This document shows, piece after piece, positions 1 to 8,918 of a stretch of 59,179 bases of DNA. The position numbers and the translations under genes were made by a program. The number at the start of each line of letters is the position of its first letter. The first letter of the stretch is position 1. Location of the stretch: positions 1 to 59,179 of the forward strand of contig CAIJYD010000087.1 in NCBI GenBank assembly GCA_903824785.1, in the 5' to 3' direction. Origin of the DNA: an uncultured Bacteroidota bacterium. GTDB lineage: Bacteria > Bacteroidota > Bacteroidia > Bacteroidales > VadinHA17. The notes beneath the pieces are model-generated. The model saw only the letters and a list, made by a program, of their open reading frames with translations, ran no database searches and was not told where the DNA came from.

Positions 1-40
1 GCGAATCGCCGCTTCTTCCTCCTGATAATCAACAACACAC

Positions 41-71
41 CTGTCATCCCGAGCACCAGCGAGGGATCTCC
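41..71. repeat. Dispersed intergenic repeat, CATCCCGAGC...GAGGGATCT type
   Basis: The core has ATCCC at 46-50 and its complement GGGAT at 63-67, with GAGC/GCGAG in between, so it can fold as a short hairpin. Sequences of the form TCATCCCGAGC...GCGAGGGATCT are common intergenic repeats in Bacteroidota genomes (recalled, not searched). Only one copy is in this window. Confidence 0.4.
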
Positions 72-348
72 TTCTCTCTTTCTGCAATTGACTTAAATTG
101 AGATGTGATGAAAGATTAGCTTCAAAATGAGGGGAGGATTTTTTTATCGGACTTTAGCCTGGTGTTTAACTATGTACGGAAGCAATAGTTTCAGTTTTTT
201 GTATATCGTTGTACAAAGGGGGTATTATGTTGTAACGACTTTAAATATAGCTGAATAAGTTAAAAATTAAGAACAAAAAACCTTTTTTATGAATAATTCA
301 GGCTAAAGAAGAGTGGCGGAGAATAACTCAGATTTTATATAAAATGTT

Positions 349-378
349 AAAAGGGAATGTCTCAGACCTCCCTTTTTT
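349..378 (+). terminator. Terminator- or attenuator-like hairpin in the leader of the GH172 gene
   Basis: AAAAGGGA (349-356) pairs with TCCCTTTT (369-376) around a 12-base loop, and the right arm runs into a T tract. With only four G/C pairs it is a weak intrinsic terminator. It lies about 60 bases before the start codon at 440 and no gene precedes it in the window, so it either ends a transcript from outside or acts in the leader. Confidence 0.35.
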
Positions 379-439
379 ATTTCCATTATATTTTCTATTT
401 TTAACTTGTATTTTAAATTCGAATTAAAAAATCTATGAG

Positions 440-1627
440 ATGAAAAAATTACTGGGAATACTCTTAATTATCTTCCTCCTGCCATTAGTGGCATCAGCCC
501 AGAGTAAATTTAACGGGCTTGATATGAACATGGGAAATCTGTACAGGTTGTCCGATGCAAAAACAAGATCAATAAGTCCGGAGAACTTTTCCGGTGAAAA
601 AGGGAAAGCCGGTATGGCCGATCCGGCAAACAAGGACAAAGTCAACATGGCAAATGCTTCAAATGCGGCCCGCGACCTGGGTCAGGGTTGGAAGGTTAAC
701 CCCTATGTGAGAATTAAAGCAGGTGAGACATTTACGATGGCAGAGATTGAAGGCCCCGGAGCAATACAGCATATCTGGATGACACCTGCCGGAGTCTGGA
801 GATTCTCAATATTAAGGGTATACTGGGACGATGAAACAGAACCATCAATTGAATGTCCGGTAGGCGATTTTTTCGGTATGGGATGGAATCAATACTCTCC
901 GCTTGTATCAGCTGCTATCTGTGTCAATCCCGGAAGCGCTTTTAACTCTTACTGGGTAATGCCATTCAGAAAAAAATGCAGGATTACAATGCAGAATGTA
1001 AACGACGTAGATCCGATGACATTATACTATCAGATCGATTATACATTAACTGAAGTTCCGGCAGATGCGGGTTATTTTCATGCTCAGTTCCGCAGGGCAA
1101 ATACTAATGAAACATCCAATTATACTATTAATGACGATATTAAAGGGAAAGGACAGTTTGTTGGAGTATACATGGCCTGGGGAGTAAAGAACAACGGCTG
1201 GTGGGGTGAAGGTGAAATAAAGTTTTTTATTGATGGCGACGGCAAATTCCCGACAATCTGCGGTACAGGTACTGAAGATTACTTCTGTGGGTCGTATGAT
1301 TTTGACACAAGAAAGAAAAATGCTGCCGGTGTTGAGGAGACTGTTTACACTGAATTCTGTACTCCATATTCCGGGTTACCTCAGGTTATCCGTGGCGATG
1401 GACACTATAATGTTATGCAGCGCTTCGGGCTTTACAGATGGCATATTATGGATCCTATCCGTTTTGATACAGATCTGAAGATCACAATTCAGGATTTAGG
1501 ATGGCATCTGGGCGGAAGATACCTGAAACAACAGTCGGATATTGCCTCCACCTGCTTCTGGTATCAGACAGAACCTCATGCTAAATTCCCGAAATTCCCT
1601 GAGTGGCAGAAACTGGAAGTCTATTAA
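440..1627 (+). CDS. Secreted GH172 (DUF2961) glycoside hydrolase
   Basis: The protein has 395 residues with a clear Sec signal peptide (MKKLLGILLIIFLLPLVASA) and a DUF2961 core typical of glycoside hydrolase family 172. Recognisable segments are GPGAIQHIWM (about residue 109), the ECPVGDFFGMGWN stretch (about 138) and GTGTEDYFCGSYDF, whose Glu lies in the region that carries the acidic catalytic residues of characterised family members. Known GH172 enzymes act on alpha-D-fructofuranosyl or alpha-D-arabinofuranosyl linkages; which one applies cannot be decided from sequence. It is followed tail-to-tail by the HAD gene, with a 4-base overlap at the stop codons. It likely acts in the periplasm on a glycan fragment. 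Confidence 0.85.
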   Translation: MKKLLGILLIIFLLPLVASAQSKFNGLDMNMGNLYRLSDAKTRSISPENFSGEKGKAGMADPANKDKVNMANASNAARDLGQGWKVNPYVRIKAGETFTMAEIEGPGAIQHIWMTPAGVWRFSILRVYWDDETEPSIECPVGDFFGMGWNQYSPLVSAAICVNPGSAFNSYWVMPFRKKCRITMQNVNDVDPMTLYYQIDYTLTEVPADAGYFHAQFRRANTNETSNYTINDDIKGKGQFVGVYMAWGVKNNGWWGEGEIKFFIDGDGKFPTICGTGTEDYFCGSYDFDTRKKNAAGVEETVYTEFCTPYSGLPQVIRGDGHYNVMQRFGLYRWHIMDPIRFDTDLKITIQDLGWHLGGRYLKQQSDIASTCFWYQTEPHAKFPKFPEWQKLEVY

Positions 1628-2316
1628 TCACTCCAATACAGAATTTTCCACCCCCTTTTCTGTGCCTCCCTTTTAAGCTTATTATCAGGATTGACACAGA
1701 CAGGGTGGCCTGAAGCACTGAGTGCAGCAAGATCTGAAATAGAATCGCCATAGTACCAGGCATCTGATATTATGGCGTTATTCTTTTCACAATACTCTCT
1801 CATCCTTACTGCTTTCTCTTCTCCAAAACAGATCCGGCCAATTGGCTCACCTGTCATAACTCCCTCCTTTACTTCAAGTTCCGAGCAGATGATATCATCC
1901 ATCTCAAGAGCTTTTGCCGCACTGTTGCATACATATGTTATTGATGATGAAAGCATTACAATTTTTGCATAGTTCTCTTTCCGGAATAATATTTCAGCCC
2001 TTGCTTCTTCAAAAACTGATGGAAGAAGAACATCGCGGAACACTTCAAAGCAAAGATCAGCAATAGTCTTTTCAGGAATCCCTTTAACCCAGCCGGTCAT
2101 GTCATTAATTACTTTCAGCGGATCTTTAAAACTCAGTTTATATAGAATGGAAAGATATAATGCTCTTACAAGACCTGAATGTGAAAGCAGACCTCTCTTG
2201 TATGCCCCTGTTACCAATGCTTTACCACTGATGGCTTTTATTATGGTACGGTCGAGGTCAAAGAATGCTATGTGGCTGTTACCCGGGTTATGGTCTTTTG
2301 AAAAAGTGGTTTCCAT
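1624..2316 (-). CDS. HAD-superfamily subclass IB phosphatase (SerB-like)
   Basis: The protein has 230 residues and all four HAD motifs: DLDRT near the N-terminus (nucleophile Asp), SSS (motif II) in the middle, a Lys in the EEKAVRMREY segment, and YYGDSISDLAAL (motif IV acidic residues). The subclass IB layout matches the SerB-like hydrolases often found beside PlsC acyltransferases. Its start overlaps the end of the lipid kinase gene by 29 bases, so the two are translationally linked. The setting suggests a phosphatase acting on a lipid phosphate or lipid head group rather than phosphoserine; this is inference. It is probably cytoplasmic. Confidence 0.85.
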   Translation of the reverse strand: METTFSKDHNPGNSHIAFFDLDRTIIKAISGKALVTGAYKRGLLSHSGLVRALYLSILYKLSFKDPLKVINDMTGWVKGIPEKTIADLCFEVFRDVLLPSVFEEARAEILFRKENYAKIVMLSSSITYVCNSAAKALEMDDIICSELEVKEGVMTGEPIGRICFGEEKAVRMREYCEKNNAIISDAWYYGDSISDLAALSASGHPVCVNPDNKLKREAQKRGWKILYWSD

Positions 2317-3220
2317 CAGGATTATAAATTGTATTTAATGCCCCTGGAATGACTCTTACTTTAAAACTGCGAGAGAAATTTAATTCACCATCCACATGAA
2401 AAGGCACCTCTTCCGGAAATTCAAGATCCAATCCGGGAGTCTGATAATAATTAACTCTTTTATCGGTTGTATGTTTTCCTTCGGGAACTTTCAGGAGGAT
2501 GCTGAATCTTTCCAGAAGAGATAATTTTTTTATCATGCAAACATCAAGTAATCCGTCATTTGCAATTGCTTTTGGGGTCAGCAGAAAACCTCCGGCAAAC
2601 CTCCGGCCTATCGCAATGGTATTAATAAAACAATCTGTCTCAATGCTGCCTGTTTCGCTTATGACTGTCATTCTTTTTTCCTTGAAGAACAATAGTGTCT
2701 TTATAATATGCCAGATATATTTATGCTTGCCACCTTTTTTTACCTGCCCGGGTTCAACGTAATTTTCTGCAGCAACCTGAGCATCAAAACCAAGTCCCAT
2801 ACCATTAAGGAAAATCATCCCGTTTACAGTTCCTGCATCCATTGCAATCACCTCTTTCCGGAAGAATTTCTCCCAGTCATCTTCTCCAAAGCGGTTGGGA
2901 AAACCTAATATCTGGATAAAATCATTTCCTGTGCCGGCCGGAATAATTCCGATAGTTACCTCTTTGTTATTGATTAATGGTCTTGCGATTTCATTCAGTG
3001 TGCCATCGCCCCCGACACCTATAATATAACTGAATCCTTTTTGCAGATAAGCCGCTGACAATTCAGAAGCGTGGCCGCTCCTTTCAGTGTAAACCAATTC
3101 AGCATCAATACCATATTTCTTAATCATCTCTTCAATTCTGGAAACGATGGTCTTTGCAGACCCGTTTCCTGCAATGGGATTTATTATAAATACCCATTTC
3201 TCCCTTTTCACATCTGTCAT
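2288..3220 (-). CDS. Diacylglycerol/lipid kinase, YegS/BmrU type
   Basis: The protein has 310 residues. The N-terminal DAGK catalytic domain shows FIINPIAGNGSAKT and the nucleotide-binding GVGGDGTLNEIA motif near residue 85, followed by GTGNDFIQILGFP. The C-terminal beta-sandwich has GLLDVCMIKKLS and FHVDGE. Family members phosphorylate diacylglycerol or related lipid alcohols with ATP. It lies between an acyltransferase and a HAD phosphatase on the same strand, with 36 bases to the former and a 29-base overlap with the latter, so the three probably form one lipid-remodelling operon. Confidence 0.9.
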   Translation of the reverse strand: MTDVKREKWVFIINPIAGNGSAKTIVSRIEEMIKKYGIDAELVYTERSGHASELSAAYLQKGFSYIIGVGGDGTLNEIARPLINNKEVTIGIIPAGTGNDFIQILGFPNRFGEDDWEKFFRKEVIAMDAGTVNGMIFLNGMGLGFDAQVAAENYVEPGQVKKGGKHKYIWHIIKTLLFFKEKRMTVISETGSIETDCFINTIAIGRRFAGGFLLTPKAIANDGLLDVCMIKKLSLLERFSILLKVPEGKHTTDKRVNYYQTPGLDLEFPEEVPFHVDGELNFSRSFKVRVIPGALNTIYNPDGNHFFKRP

Positions 3221-3256
3221 AATCTCTGTTTTATTTATGATACTGGAATTTTCAGA

Positions 3257-3979
3257 CTATACCTTTTTAATAACATATGCCGATTCTATTACTGCTTTTA
3301 CGGTTTCAATTATTTCAGGATCAGTTAATTTCATAAGCTTTTCATTGCTGATTGGTTTATGAATGACAACATTAAGTTTAGTATCAAAATCAATATAGGA
3401 ACGGTTCTTTGGTTTCAGCTTGTAAAATCCATTTAATGTAACCGGGAGTATGGCAATTTGAGTTGACCGGAAAAGATAAATGAAGCCTTTATAAAAACCA
3501 TTTATCTCCCCGCTGAGGGTTCTTGTGCCTTCTGGAAAAATTGCAACTGTCTGTGATTTTGATTTTTGTACAAGCTGCTCAAGCATATGCCGGGTGTTTT
3601 TTACTGTAGGCTCTTTGAAAGGCACATAGTCGGTCATCTCCAGGATCTTGCCAAAAACAGGGATCTTCAGAAGCCGCTCATGTCCAAACCAGGAGATCCC
3701 CGGATAGAATGACATTATCGCAACAATATCAAAGAGGCTGGCATGGTTTGCTACAAGAATGTACCTGCACTCTTTATTGATATTCTCCTTTCCGTGTAGA
3801 GTAAATCTTTTTCCTATTATAAAAAATACAGATTTTGCCCAGAACTGGGAGAGAATACCTATTGCCCGTTTCATATAAAGCCAGGCAAAAATCAAAATAA
3901 TCAATACAATTATTGCAGAATAGCAATAGAGAATAACAAACAGGAGAAACGAAATAATTGCGTAAATTTTTTGCCGCAT
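3257..3979 (-). CDS. Lysophospholipid (1-acylglycerol-3-phosphate) acyltransferase, PlsC family
   Basis: The protein has 240 residues. One or two N-terminal membrane segments (residues about 5-35) are followed by the PlsC motifs: NHASLFDI (HX4D catalytic pair), a GHERLLKIPVFG stretch, and FPEGTRTLSG (glycerol-phosphate binding). It transfers an acyl chain to a lysophospholipid at the inner membrane. It is the first gene of the three-gene minus-strand module with the DAG kinase and the HAD phosphatase. Being upstream of both, it probably carries the promoter, in the region just above 3979. Confidence 0.9.
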   Translation of the reverse strand: MRQKIYAIISFLLFVILYCYSAIIVLIILIFAWLYMKRAIGILSQFWAKSVFFIIGKRFTLHGKENINKECRYILVANHASLFDIVAIMSFYPGISWFGHERLLKIPVFGKILEMTDYVPFKEPTVKNTRHMLEQLVQKSKSQTVAIFPEGTRTLSGEINGFYKGFIYLFRSTQIAILPVTLNGFYKLKPKNRSYIDFDTKLNVVIHKPISNEKLMKLTDPEIIETVKAVIESAYVIKKV

Positions 3980-4169
3980 TCTTTCTGAGTATATTTTACG
4001 GGGGAAATTTAGTTAATTTTTAATACAAATTTTGTTTCATAAAGGAAACGAGGCCTGAAGTGAGATAATTTTTCAGGATATTCGTAAAGATTCAAACTCT
4101 TTTGCATATTTTTATAAGCTGACCGAATTATTTTATAAATTGCAACTCCTTTTTAATACAAACCTCAAT

Positions 4170-5519
4170 ATGGAAAACAAAAACGATTTAAGCCGCCGCA
4201 GATTTCTTTCGAATACTGCACTGGCAACTATTGGTACACTTGGTGCCGCTCAGATTATCTCCTCCTGCGCAGGAAAGGCTTCCAAACCCGAAGAGATAAA
4301 ACTTCCGGCGCTTCTTTCCCAGGCTCCCGACGGCAAAGTGCTGAGAGCCGGACTAATCGGTTGCGGTGGCAGAGGAACAGGTGCTGCATTGAACTTTCTT
4401 GATGCCGGTCCAAATCTTGAAATAGTTGCTCTGGGCGATGTTTTTCAGGATCGTCTTGATAAATGCAGGGCAGAATTAAAGACTCAGAAAAATGTCAATA
4501 TTCCTGATGAAAAGTGCTTCCTCGGTTTTGACAGCTATGAGAAAGTAATTGATTCAGGTGTGGATATCGTTCTGCTTACCACTCCTCCTCATTTTCGTCC
4601 ACAGCATGTTGAGGCTGCAGTAAAAGCCGGAAAACATATATTTATGGAAAAACCTTGTGCCGTCGATCCTGTTGGAGCAAGGTCAGTTATGGTCTCTTCC
4701 GAAAGGGCAAAACAGAAAGAACTTTGTATTGTAAGCGGAACAATCCGCAGAGTACAAAAAGATTTTGTGGAGACACACCGAAGAGTGGCTAATGGTGAAA
4801 TAGGGGAGATTGTCAGTGCCCATATAATACGTAATGGTGGTTCTCTCTGGGTAATAAAAAGACAACCCGGAATGTCAGATATGGAGTATATGCTCCGCAA
4901 CTGGGCAAACTTTTGCTGGTTATCCGGCGACCATATTGTCGAACAATTCATACATGAAATTGATGTTATGAACTGGTATATTGGAAAAAACCCGGTAAAA
5001 GCTATGGGATGGGGTGGCCGTCAGAGAAGGGTTTCAGGCGATCAGTATGATTTTTTCAGTGTCGAATATGTTTACGACAATGGAATGCAGACACATTGTG
5101 CAGCCAGACAGATAACAGGATGCAGCAATCTTACAAAACAACTTATTACAGGAACAAACGGTTTTGCCGATGCCAAAGGAACAATCTTTAATCTTAAAGG
5201 GGAGGAGATGTGGAAATATCCTTACCCTGAAGAGGGTTCTACTGACCCGACATGGAAAGTAAAAGATCCGTATGTTCAGGAGCATATAAATCTTGTTACC
5301 GCAATTCGTACAGGAAATATTATAAACGATGCTGAAGCACAGATTAATTCAACCCTGATAACCATAATGGGCAGAATGTCAGCATATACAGGGAAAGATG
5401 TTACATGGGATGAGGTGTTGAATTCCGACCTTTATCTAGGCCCGAAAACTTATGTTTTTGGTCCGGTACCAGGTATCCCTGAAGTAATTCCAGTTATCGG
5501 AGCTGAACCAAAAGTTTAG
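4170..5519 (+). CDS. Tat-exported Gfo/Idh/MocA family oxidoreductase
   Basis: The ATG at 4170 is preferred over an in-frame TTG at 4140 because it gives a compact Tat signal (LSRRRFLSNTAL) followed by SSCAG, a possible lipobox; the product is 449 residues. The NAD(P)-binding Rossmann motif is GLIGCGGRGTGAA and the Gfo/Idh signature is HIFMEKPCAVDP, with the catalytic EKP lysine kept. The C-terminal half is the alpha/beta substrate domain with HEIDVMNWYIGKNP. Family enzymes oxidise or reduce sugar hydroxyls with a tightly bound nicotinamide cofactor. The sugar epimerase at 5561 is 41 bases downstream and is probably co-transcribed, suggesting a shared pathway on keto-sugars. Confidence 0.9.
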   Translation: MENKNDLSRRRFLSNTALATIGTLGAAQIISSCAGKASKPEEIKLPALLSQAPDGKVLRAGLIGCGGRGTGAALNFLDAGPNLEIVALGDVFQDRLDKCRAELKTQKNVNIPDEKCFLGFDSYEKVIDSGVDIVLLTTPPHFRPQHVEAAVKAGKHIFMEKPCAVDPVGARSVMVSSERAKQKELCIVSGTIRRVQKDFVETHRRVANGEIGEIVSAHIIRNGGSLWVIKRQPGMSDMEYMLRNWANFCWLSGDHIVEQFIHEIDVMNWYIGKNPVKAMGWGGRQRRVSGDQYDFFSVEYVYDNGMQTHCAARQITGCSNLTKQLITGTNGFADAKGTIFNLKGEEMWKYPYPEEGSTDPTWKVKDPYVQEHINLVTAIRTGNIINDAEAQINSTLITIMGRMSAYTGKDVTWDEVLNSDLYLGPKTYVFGPVPGIPEVIPVIGAEPKV

Positions 5520-5560
5520 AATTCCTTCTTAATGAGAATGAAAAACTAAAAAAACATAAA

Positions 5561-6457
5561 ATGAACAGAAGACAATTTGCAAAAAATACTTTATTGGCCT
5601 CGGCATTAGTCTCAGCTTCTTCCGTACCAGGTTTATCCGGTATTTTAACACCCGCTCCAAGAACTCTGAAAAAGGGGATCATGTGGGGAAGCATTGGAGT
5701 AGGCCAGACTATTATGGAGAAATTTCAGGCTGCAAAAGAGGCCGGGTTCGATGGCGTTGAGGTAATGAGCCACATGAACAGGGATGAGGTTCTGAAAGCT
5801 CGCGATACAACCGGTCTGGTTATCCCAAGCGTATGCGGTGCCAATCACTGGAAATTTCTGCTGTCAGATCCCGATCCTGCTATTCGTGCTCAGGGTGTCG
5901 ATTCCCTTAAAGTTTCACTGGAAGACGCTTCTGCTTATGGGGCCGATACAGTGTTGATTGTCCCGGGTCGTGTAAGTGACGTGATGAGTTATGATGACTG
6001 CTGGAATCGCTCAGTTGCAGAGCTCAAAAAGGCTATCCCGCTTGCGGAAAAACTAAAGGTTAAAATAGGACTTGAAAATGTATGGAATAATTTTCTCATA
6101 AGCCCGATGGAAGCTGTTTCATTTGTCGATCAGTTTAAATCTCCTTATGTAGGTTTCTATTTTGATTGCGGAAATATTCTTGTCTATGGATGGCCTGAAC
6201 AGTGGATTAAAATCCTGGGTAAGCGCGTTGCCAAAGTCCATATCAAGGAATTCAGCCGGAAGATCGCTGATAAACAGGGTAAAGGAGCCGGGTTTGGTGT
6301 TAAACTACTTGAGGGTGATGTTAACTGGAGTGCTGTTATGTCTGCTCTCGACAATACAGGATATAACGGATGGACAACAATTGAACAACCCGGAGGAGAT
6401 ACCACTGAAGGGCTTAAAGACCTGTGCGTAAGGCTTGCCAAAATCCAGTCCAGCTGA
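5561..6457 (+). CDS. Tat-exported sugar phosphate isomerase/epimerase-type TIM barrel protein
   Basis: The protein has 298 residues. The N-terminus carries a twin-arginine signal (MNRRQFAKNTLLASALVSAS), and the rest is a xylose-isomerase-like TIM barrel (AP endonuclease 2 family). The metal-site acids fit GLENVWNNFL, FDCGNILVYG and KVHIKEFSRK, plus the C-terminal WTTIEQPGG. It pairs with the exported oxidoreductase just upstream. Pairs of this kind occur in Bacteroidota pathways that break glycosidic bonds through 3-keto intermediates; assignment here to such a pathway is inference. A hairpin terminator follows at 6491. Confidence 0.85.
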   Translation: MNRRQFAKNTLLASALVSASSVPGLSGILTPAPRTLKKGIMWGSIGVGQTIMEKFQAAKEAGFDGVEVMSHMNRDEVLKARDTTGLVIPSVCGANHWKFLLSDPDPAIRAQGVDSLKVSLEDASAYGADTVLIVPGRVSDVMSYDDCWNRSVAELKKAIPLAEKLKVKIGLENVWNNFLISPMEAVSFVDQFKSPYVGFYFDCGNILVYGWPEQWIKILGKRVAKVHIKEFSRKIADKQGKGAGFGVKLLEGDVNWSAVMSALDNTGYNGWTTIEQPGGDTTEGLKDLCVRLAKIQSS

Positions 6458-6490
6458 TTTCAGCTTACACTTTTCAGGCTATAGTATACA

Positions 6491-6535
6491 AATAAAACCC
6501 CGGGTCGCAAATCGCAGCCCGGGGTTTATTACTTT
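6491..6535. terminator. Bidirectional intrinsic terminator
   Basis: AAACCCCGGG (6495-6504) pairs perfectly with CCCGGGGTTT (6518-6527) around a 13-base loop, and A/T-rich flanks on both sides serve as T tracts in either direction. It sits between the convergent epimerase (ends 6457) and TolB-propeller (ends 6545) genes. Confidence 0.85.
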
Positions 6536-6544
6536 TCAGAAATA

Positions 6545-8071
6545 CTATTCTTTTCCGGAGTTGCTTACAAAAGCAATCTGCTTGCTGTCTGGTGACCATG
6601 ATGGCACATTGATTGTTCCCTGACCGCCATAGAGATAAGCTATTACCTTAGGCTCGCCGCCTGTTACCGGCATAATTCTCAGCATCACACGTTTATAGGA
6701 AGGGTGGTCGTTTGGTTTTACATCAGAGGTGAATGATATAAGAACGATCCATTTTCCATCAGGTGAGATGTGAGGAAACCAGTTATTATATTTATCTGAT
6801 GTTAGCTGTTCTCTTCCTGAACCATCGGGTTTCATTCGCCAGATCTGCATCGTACCTGTATGGCTGCCATTGTAATAGATGTATTTTCCGTCGGGTGAAT
6901 ATTCACAGCCGTCAACATGCTCACCGGCTTTATTGTTCGTAAGTGCAACCTCTTTTCCTCCGTCGATTGAATTTCTGTAGATATTGTAGATCGGAATTCC
7001 ATTTCTCTGGGCAACATATACAACCTCTTTATTATTTGGTGCCCATCCATGAAAGTATGAAGGGGTGCCTTCTGTAATCATTTTTGGAACACCACCCTCA
7101 AGAGGAAGAACGTAAACAGTTGATCCGCCTCCGGGTAACCCATCGCGATGATTGCTTATTGCCAGAAGCTTCCCGTTAAATGAGATTCCATGATCGTTGT
7201 TATTGCGTTTTGCAAAATCGGTATTTAATTTTTCAAGATCTCCACCTTCAACAGGTATTTTAAATAATGAACCATCCATATTAAAAAGTAGCTTCCTGCC
7301 ATCAGGCATCCAGTTTGGTGCTTCAAACCTGCCGGGTTTTTCGAATATCACCATCCTCTTTCCATCAAATACATTTATAGTCTCCATCCTGCAACCCAGA
7401 AAACCAAGCTTGTCAGGATTGTAGGTGTCACCAACCGGTTTGTCAATACGGACATTCCATACCCTGGCTTCCTCTGTTACATCAGGATTATGGGAGCAGA
7501 TAAACAGGCCTGCGAGAACTTCATCGGGCAGATTTGTCATTTCATGAGAACCAATCAGCTGAAGCGGTTCTCCGTTATGGGCAGCCCTCATAATAATAAT
7601 CTTTCCTGATCTTTCAATCTGTATAATATCATACTTTGACGAGTCGGCAAAGATCTCATCCTGAGGATCTCGCATTGCAGCCCCTGTCTCTCCTCTCCAT
7701 TGCAGAACTGTCAGTCCGTCACCATGAAGCGTTGCTGAAAGATGAATTGATTTCTCATCTGTCGATTCTCTTATCATCCAGCCAACTTTTCTGTGAAGCT
7801 CGGTTCCTTTACCAACAAAAGCGAAGTTGGCAGTGAGGATAAAGTCACCTTTTATTTTATTGTACAGATATTGAAATTCATCTCTTGCAAACCAGATGTT
7901 ATATCCGCCTCCCTTGAGGGTGTAACTCTGATCGGTTTTATTATAAACTGAAGAGCCTGTTTTTTTAGGATTTCCTACATCAGAATGTGACTGGAAAATA
8001 CCTACAGGTTTGTTTTGTGCTGAAGCAATATTCAGCAGAAAGCTTAGAATAATAATAATTGCTTGTTTCAT
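6545..8071 (-). CDS. Secreted protein: laminin-G/DUF1349-like domain plus TolB-type beta-propeller
   Basis: The protein has 508 residues with a Sec signal (MKQAIIIILSFLLNIASAQ). Residues about 30-220 form a beta-rich domain with GWMIRESTDEKSIHLSATLH, as in DUF1349/concanavalin-like domains. Residues about 235-508 carry PD40/TolB propeller repeats, visible as SPDGKYIYYNG, SPDGKWIVLISF and SPDSKQIAFVS. Database records often label such proteins as TolR-like transporters, but nothing here supports transport. A binding or glycan-modifying role in the periplasm is more plausible, yet unproven. The last repeat ends at the C-terminus, so the gene looks complete. Confidence 0.75.
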   Translation of the reverse strand: MKQAIIIILSFLLNIASAQNKPVGIFQSHSDVGNPKKTGSSVYNKTDQSYTLKGGGYNIWFARDEFQYLYNKIKGDFILTANFAFVGKGTELHRKVGWMIRESTDEKSIHLSATLHGDGLTVLQWRGETGAAMRDPQDEIFADSSKYDIIQIERSGKIIIMRAAHNGEPLQLIGSHEMTNLPDEVLAGLFICSHNPDVTEEARVWNVRIDKPVGDTYNPDKLGFLGCRMETINVFDGKRMVIFEKPGRFEAPNWMPDGRKLLFNMDGSLFKIPVEGGDLEKLNTDFAKRNNNDHGISFNGKLLAISNHRDGLPGGGSTVYVLPLEGGVPKMITEGTPSYFHGWAPNNKEVVYVAQRNGIPIYNIYRNSIDGGKEVALTNNKAGEHVDGCEYSPDGKYIYYNGSHTGTMQIWRMKPDGSGREQLTSDKYNNWFPHISPDGKWIVLISFTSDVKPNDHPSYKRVMLRIMPVTGGEPKVIAYLYGGQGTINVPSWSPDSKQIAFVSNSGKE

Positions 8072-8124
8072 AATAATTGTCTGATTAAAATTTTGATTTT
8101 CTACTTGGGTTATATGATTTAGCG

Positions 8125-8192
8125 TTAAGTATTTGTATTCAATAACTTAAGGAATCCACTTCTCTTTTGATTCTTAAATTATTTGTATTCAA
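8125..8192. repeat. Paired 12-base direct repeats upstream of the TolB-propeller gene
   Basis: ATTTGTATTCAA occurs at 8131-8142 and again at 8181-8192, exactly 50 bases apart. The first copy is enclosed by the inverted pair TTAAGT (8125-8130) and ACTTAA (8145-8150). They lie in the presumed promoter region of the minus-strand gene starting at 8071, so they may be regulator sites; this is inference. Confidence 0.4.
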
Positions 8193-8221
8193 AACTATGG
8201 CCGGATCAAAGAGAGCCCTCC

Positions 8222-8563
8222 TTATCCTTTCCCTTGATTGAATAATGAGGGAATTTTCCCGGGCCACAAAGTAAATAATGTTTTTGCCCAAATGAAAATA
8301 AGTAAAGGGAGAATAATCAGAAATAATTTGTTAAAATTATAAGCATTTTCAAATTGAAGATGAATTGCAGAGAATATTGCTCTTGTCATACCACAACCTG
8401 CACATTCATTTCCTGTAAAATACTTAATCAAACAAATGGAATTGTGATTTACCAGCCATTCCATTGGTATTAAATAAAGTACTACCGGAATCAACAGAAC
8501 TCCGGTAATCTTAATATACTGAAAAAGTTTTTTATCTTTTAACCAGTAAATTTCCTTTTGCAT
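8222..8563 (-). CDS. DUF2752 family membrane protein
   Basis: The protein has 113 residues. It carries the hallmark CAGCGMTRAIFSAIHLQFENAYNFN (split as CAGCGMTRA plus an A-x3-N block) of DUF2752 and two hydrophobic segments, at about residues 18-35 and 78-98. The function of the family is unknown. Its start lies inside the end of the TM2 gene (32-base overlap), indicating coupled translation. Genes for TM2 and DUF2752 proteins are frequent neighbours in Bacteroidota, so a shared membrane role is likely. Confidence 0.8.
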   Translation of the reverse strand: MQKEIYWLKDKKLFQYIKITGVLLIPVVLYLIPMEWLVNHNSICLIKYFTGNECAGCGMTRAIFSAIHLQFENAYNFNKLFLIILPLLIFIWAKTLFTLWPGKIPSLFNQGKG

Positions 8564-8918
8564 CTTTGAAATTCCCGACGATGATAATTATAAAGTCTAC
8601 CAGAGTCCATATGCCACAGCCACCAAGTGTCAGTAACTGTACTACTCCAATAGCTGTATGGCCGGTATAGAACCTGTGAACACCAAGGAACCCAAGAAAG
8701 AAGCATAATAAAAGTGTTGTCAGCCAGTCTTTTCCTTCTCCCTGAATTCCACGTCCCCCTCTGAGGCTAACACCACATTTCATGCAAATTTCAGCATTGG
8801 AGGTTGTTTCAGCTTTGCAATTGTCGCAGTATTTATCTCCTGCTTTTGGAGGAGTTCCACAGGCAACACACATAACGGCTTTTTCGGAAACATCGTTTCC
8901 ACAGTTTCTGCAATACAT
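8532..8918 (-). CDS. Zinc-ribbon TM2 domain membrane protein
   Basis: The protein has 128 residues. Residues 1-52 contain four CxxC pairs (CRNC, CVAC, CDNC, CMKC), forming one double zinc ribbon. Residues about 65-125 are a TM2 domain: two membrane helices with LGFLGVHRFYTGHTAIG and the DF motif in LVDFIIIIVG. TM2 proteins are small membrane proteins of unknown biochemical function. It is followed by the overlapping DUF2752 gene. Confidence 0.85.
   Translation of the reverse strand: MYCRNCGNDVSEKAVMCVACGTPPKAGDKYCDNCKAETTSNAEICMKCGVSLRGGRGIQGEGKDWLTTLLLCFFLGFLGVHRFYTGHTAIGVVQLLTLGGCGIWTLVDFIIIIVGNFKDAKGNLLVKR

Larger units (their letters stand above)
1..439. other. Intergenic region upstream of the GH172 gene
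   Basis: No convincing gene is seen. The stretch holds a dispersed-repeat-like sequence near its start (41-71) and a terminator-like hairpin (349-378), and is otherwise A+T rich. It should contain the promoter of the gene starting at 440, but no clean TAnnTTTG box was found. Confidence 0.5.

Noticed and set aside
6545-8071. TolR-type biopolymer transporter
   Set aside because: No membrane helix beyond the signal peptide; the sequence is a propeller with a laminin-G-like domain.
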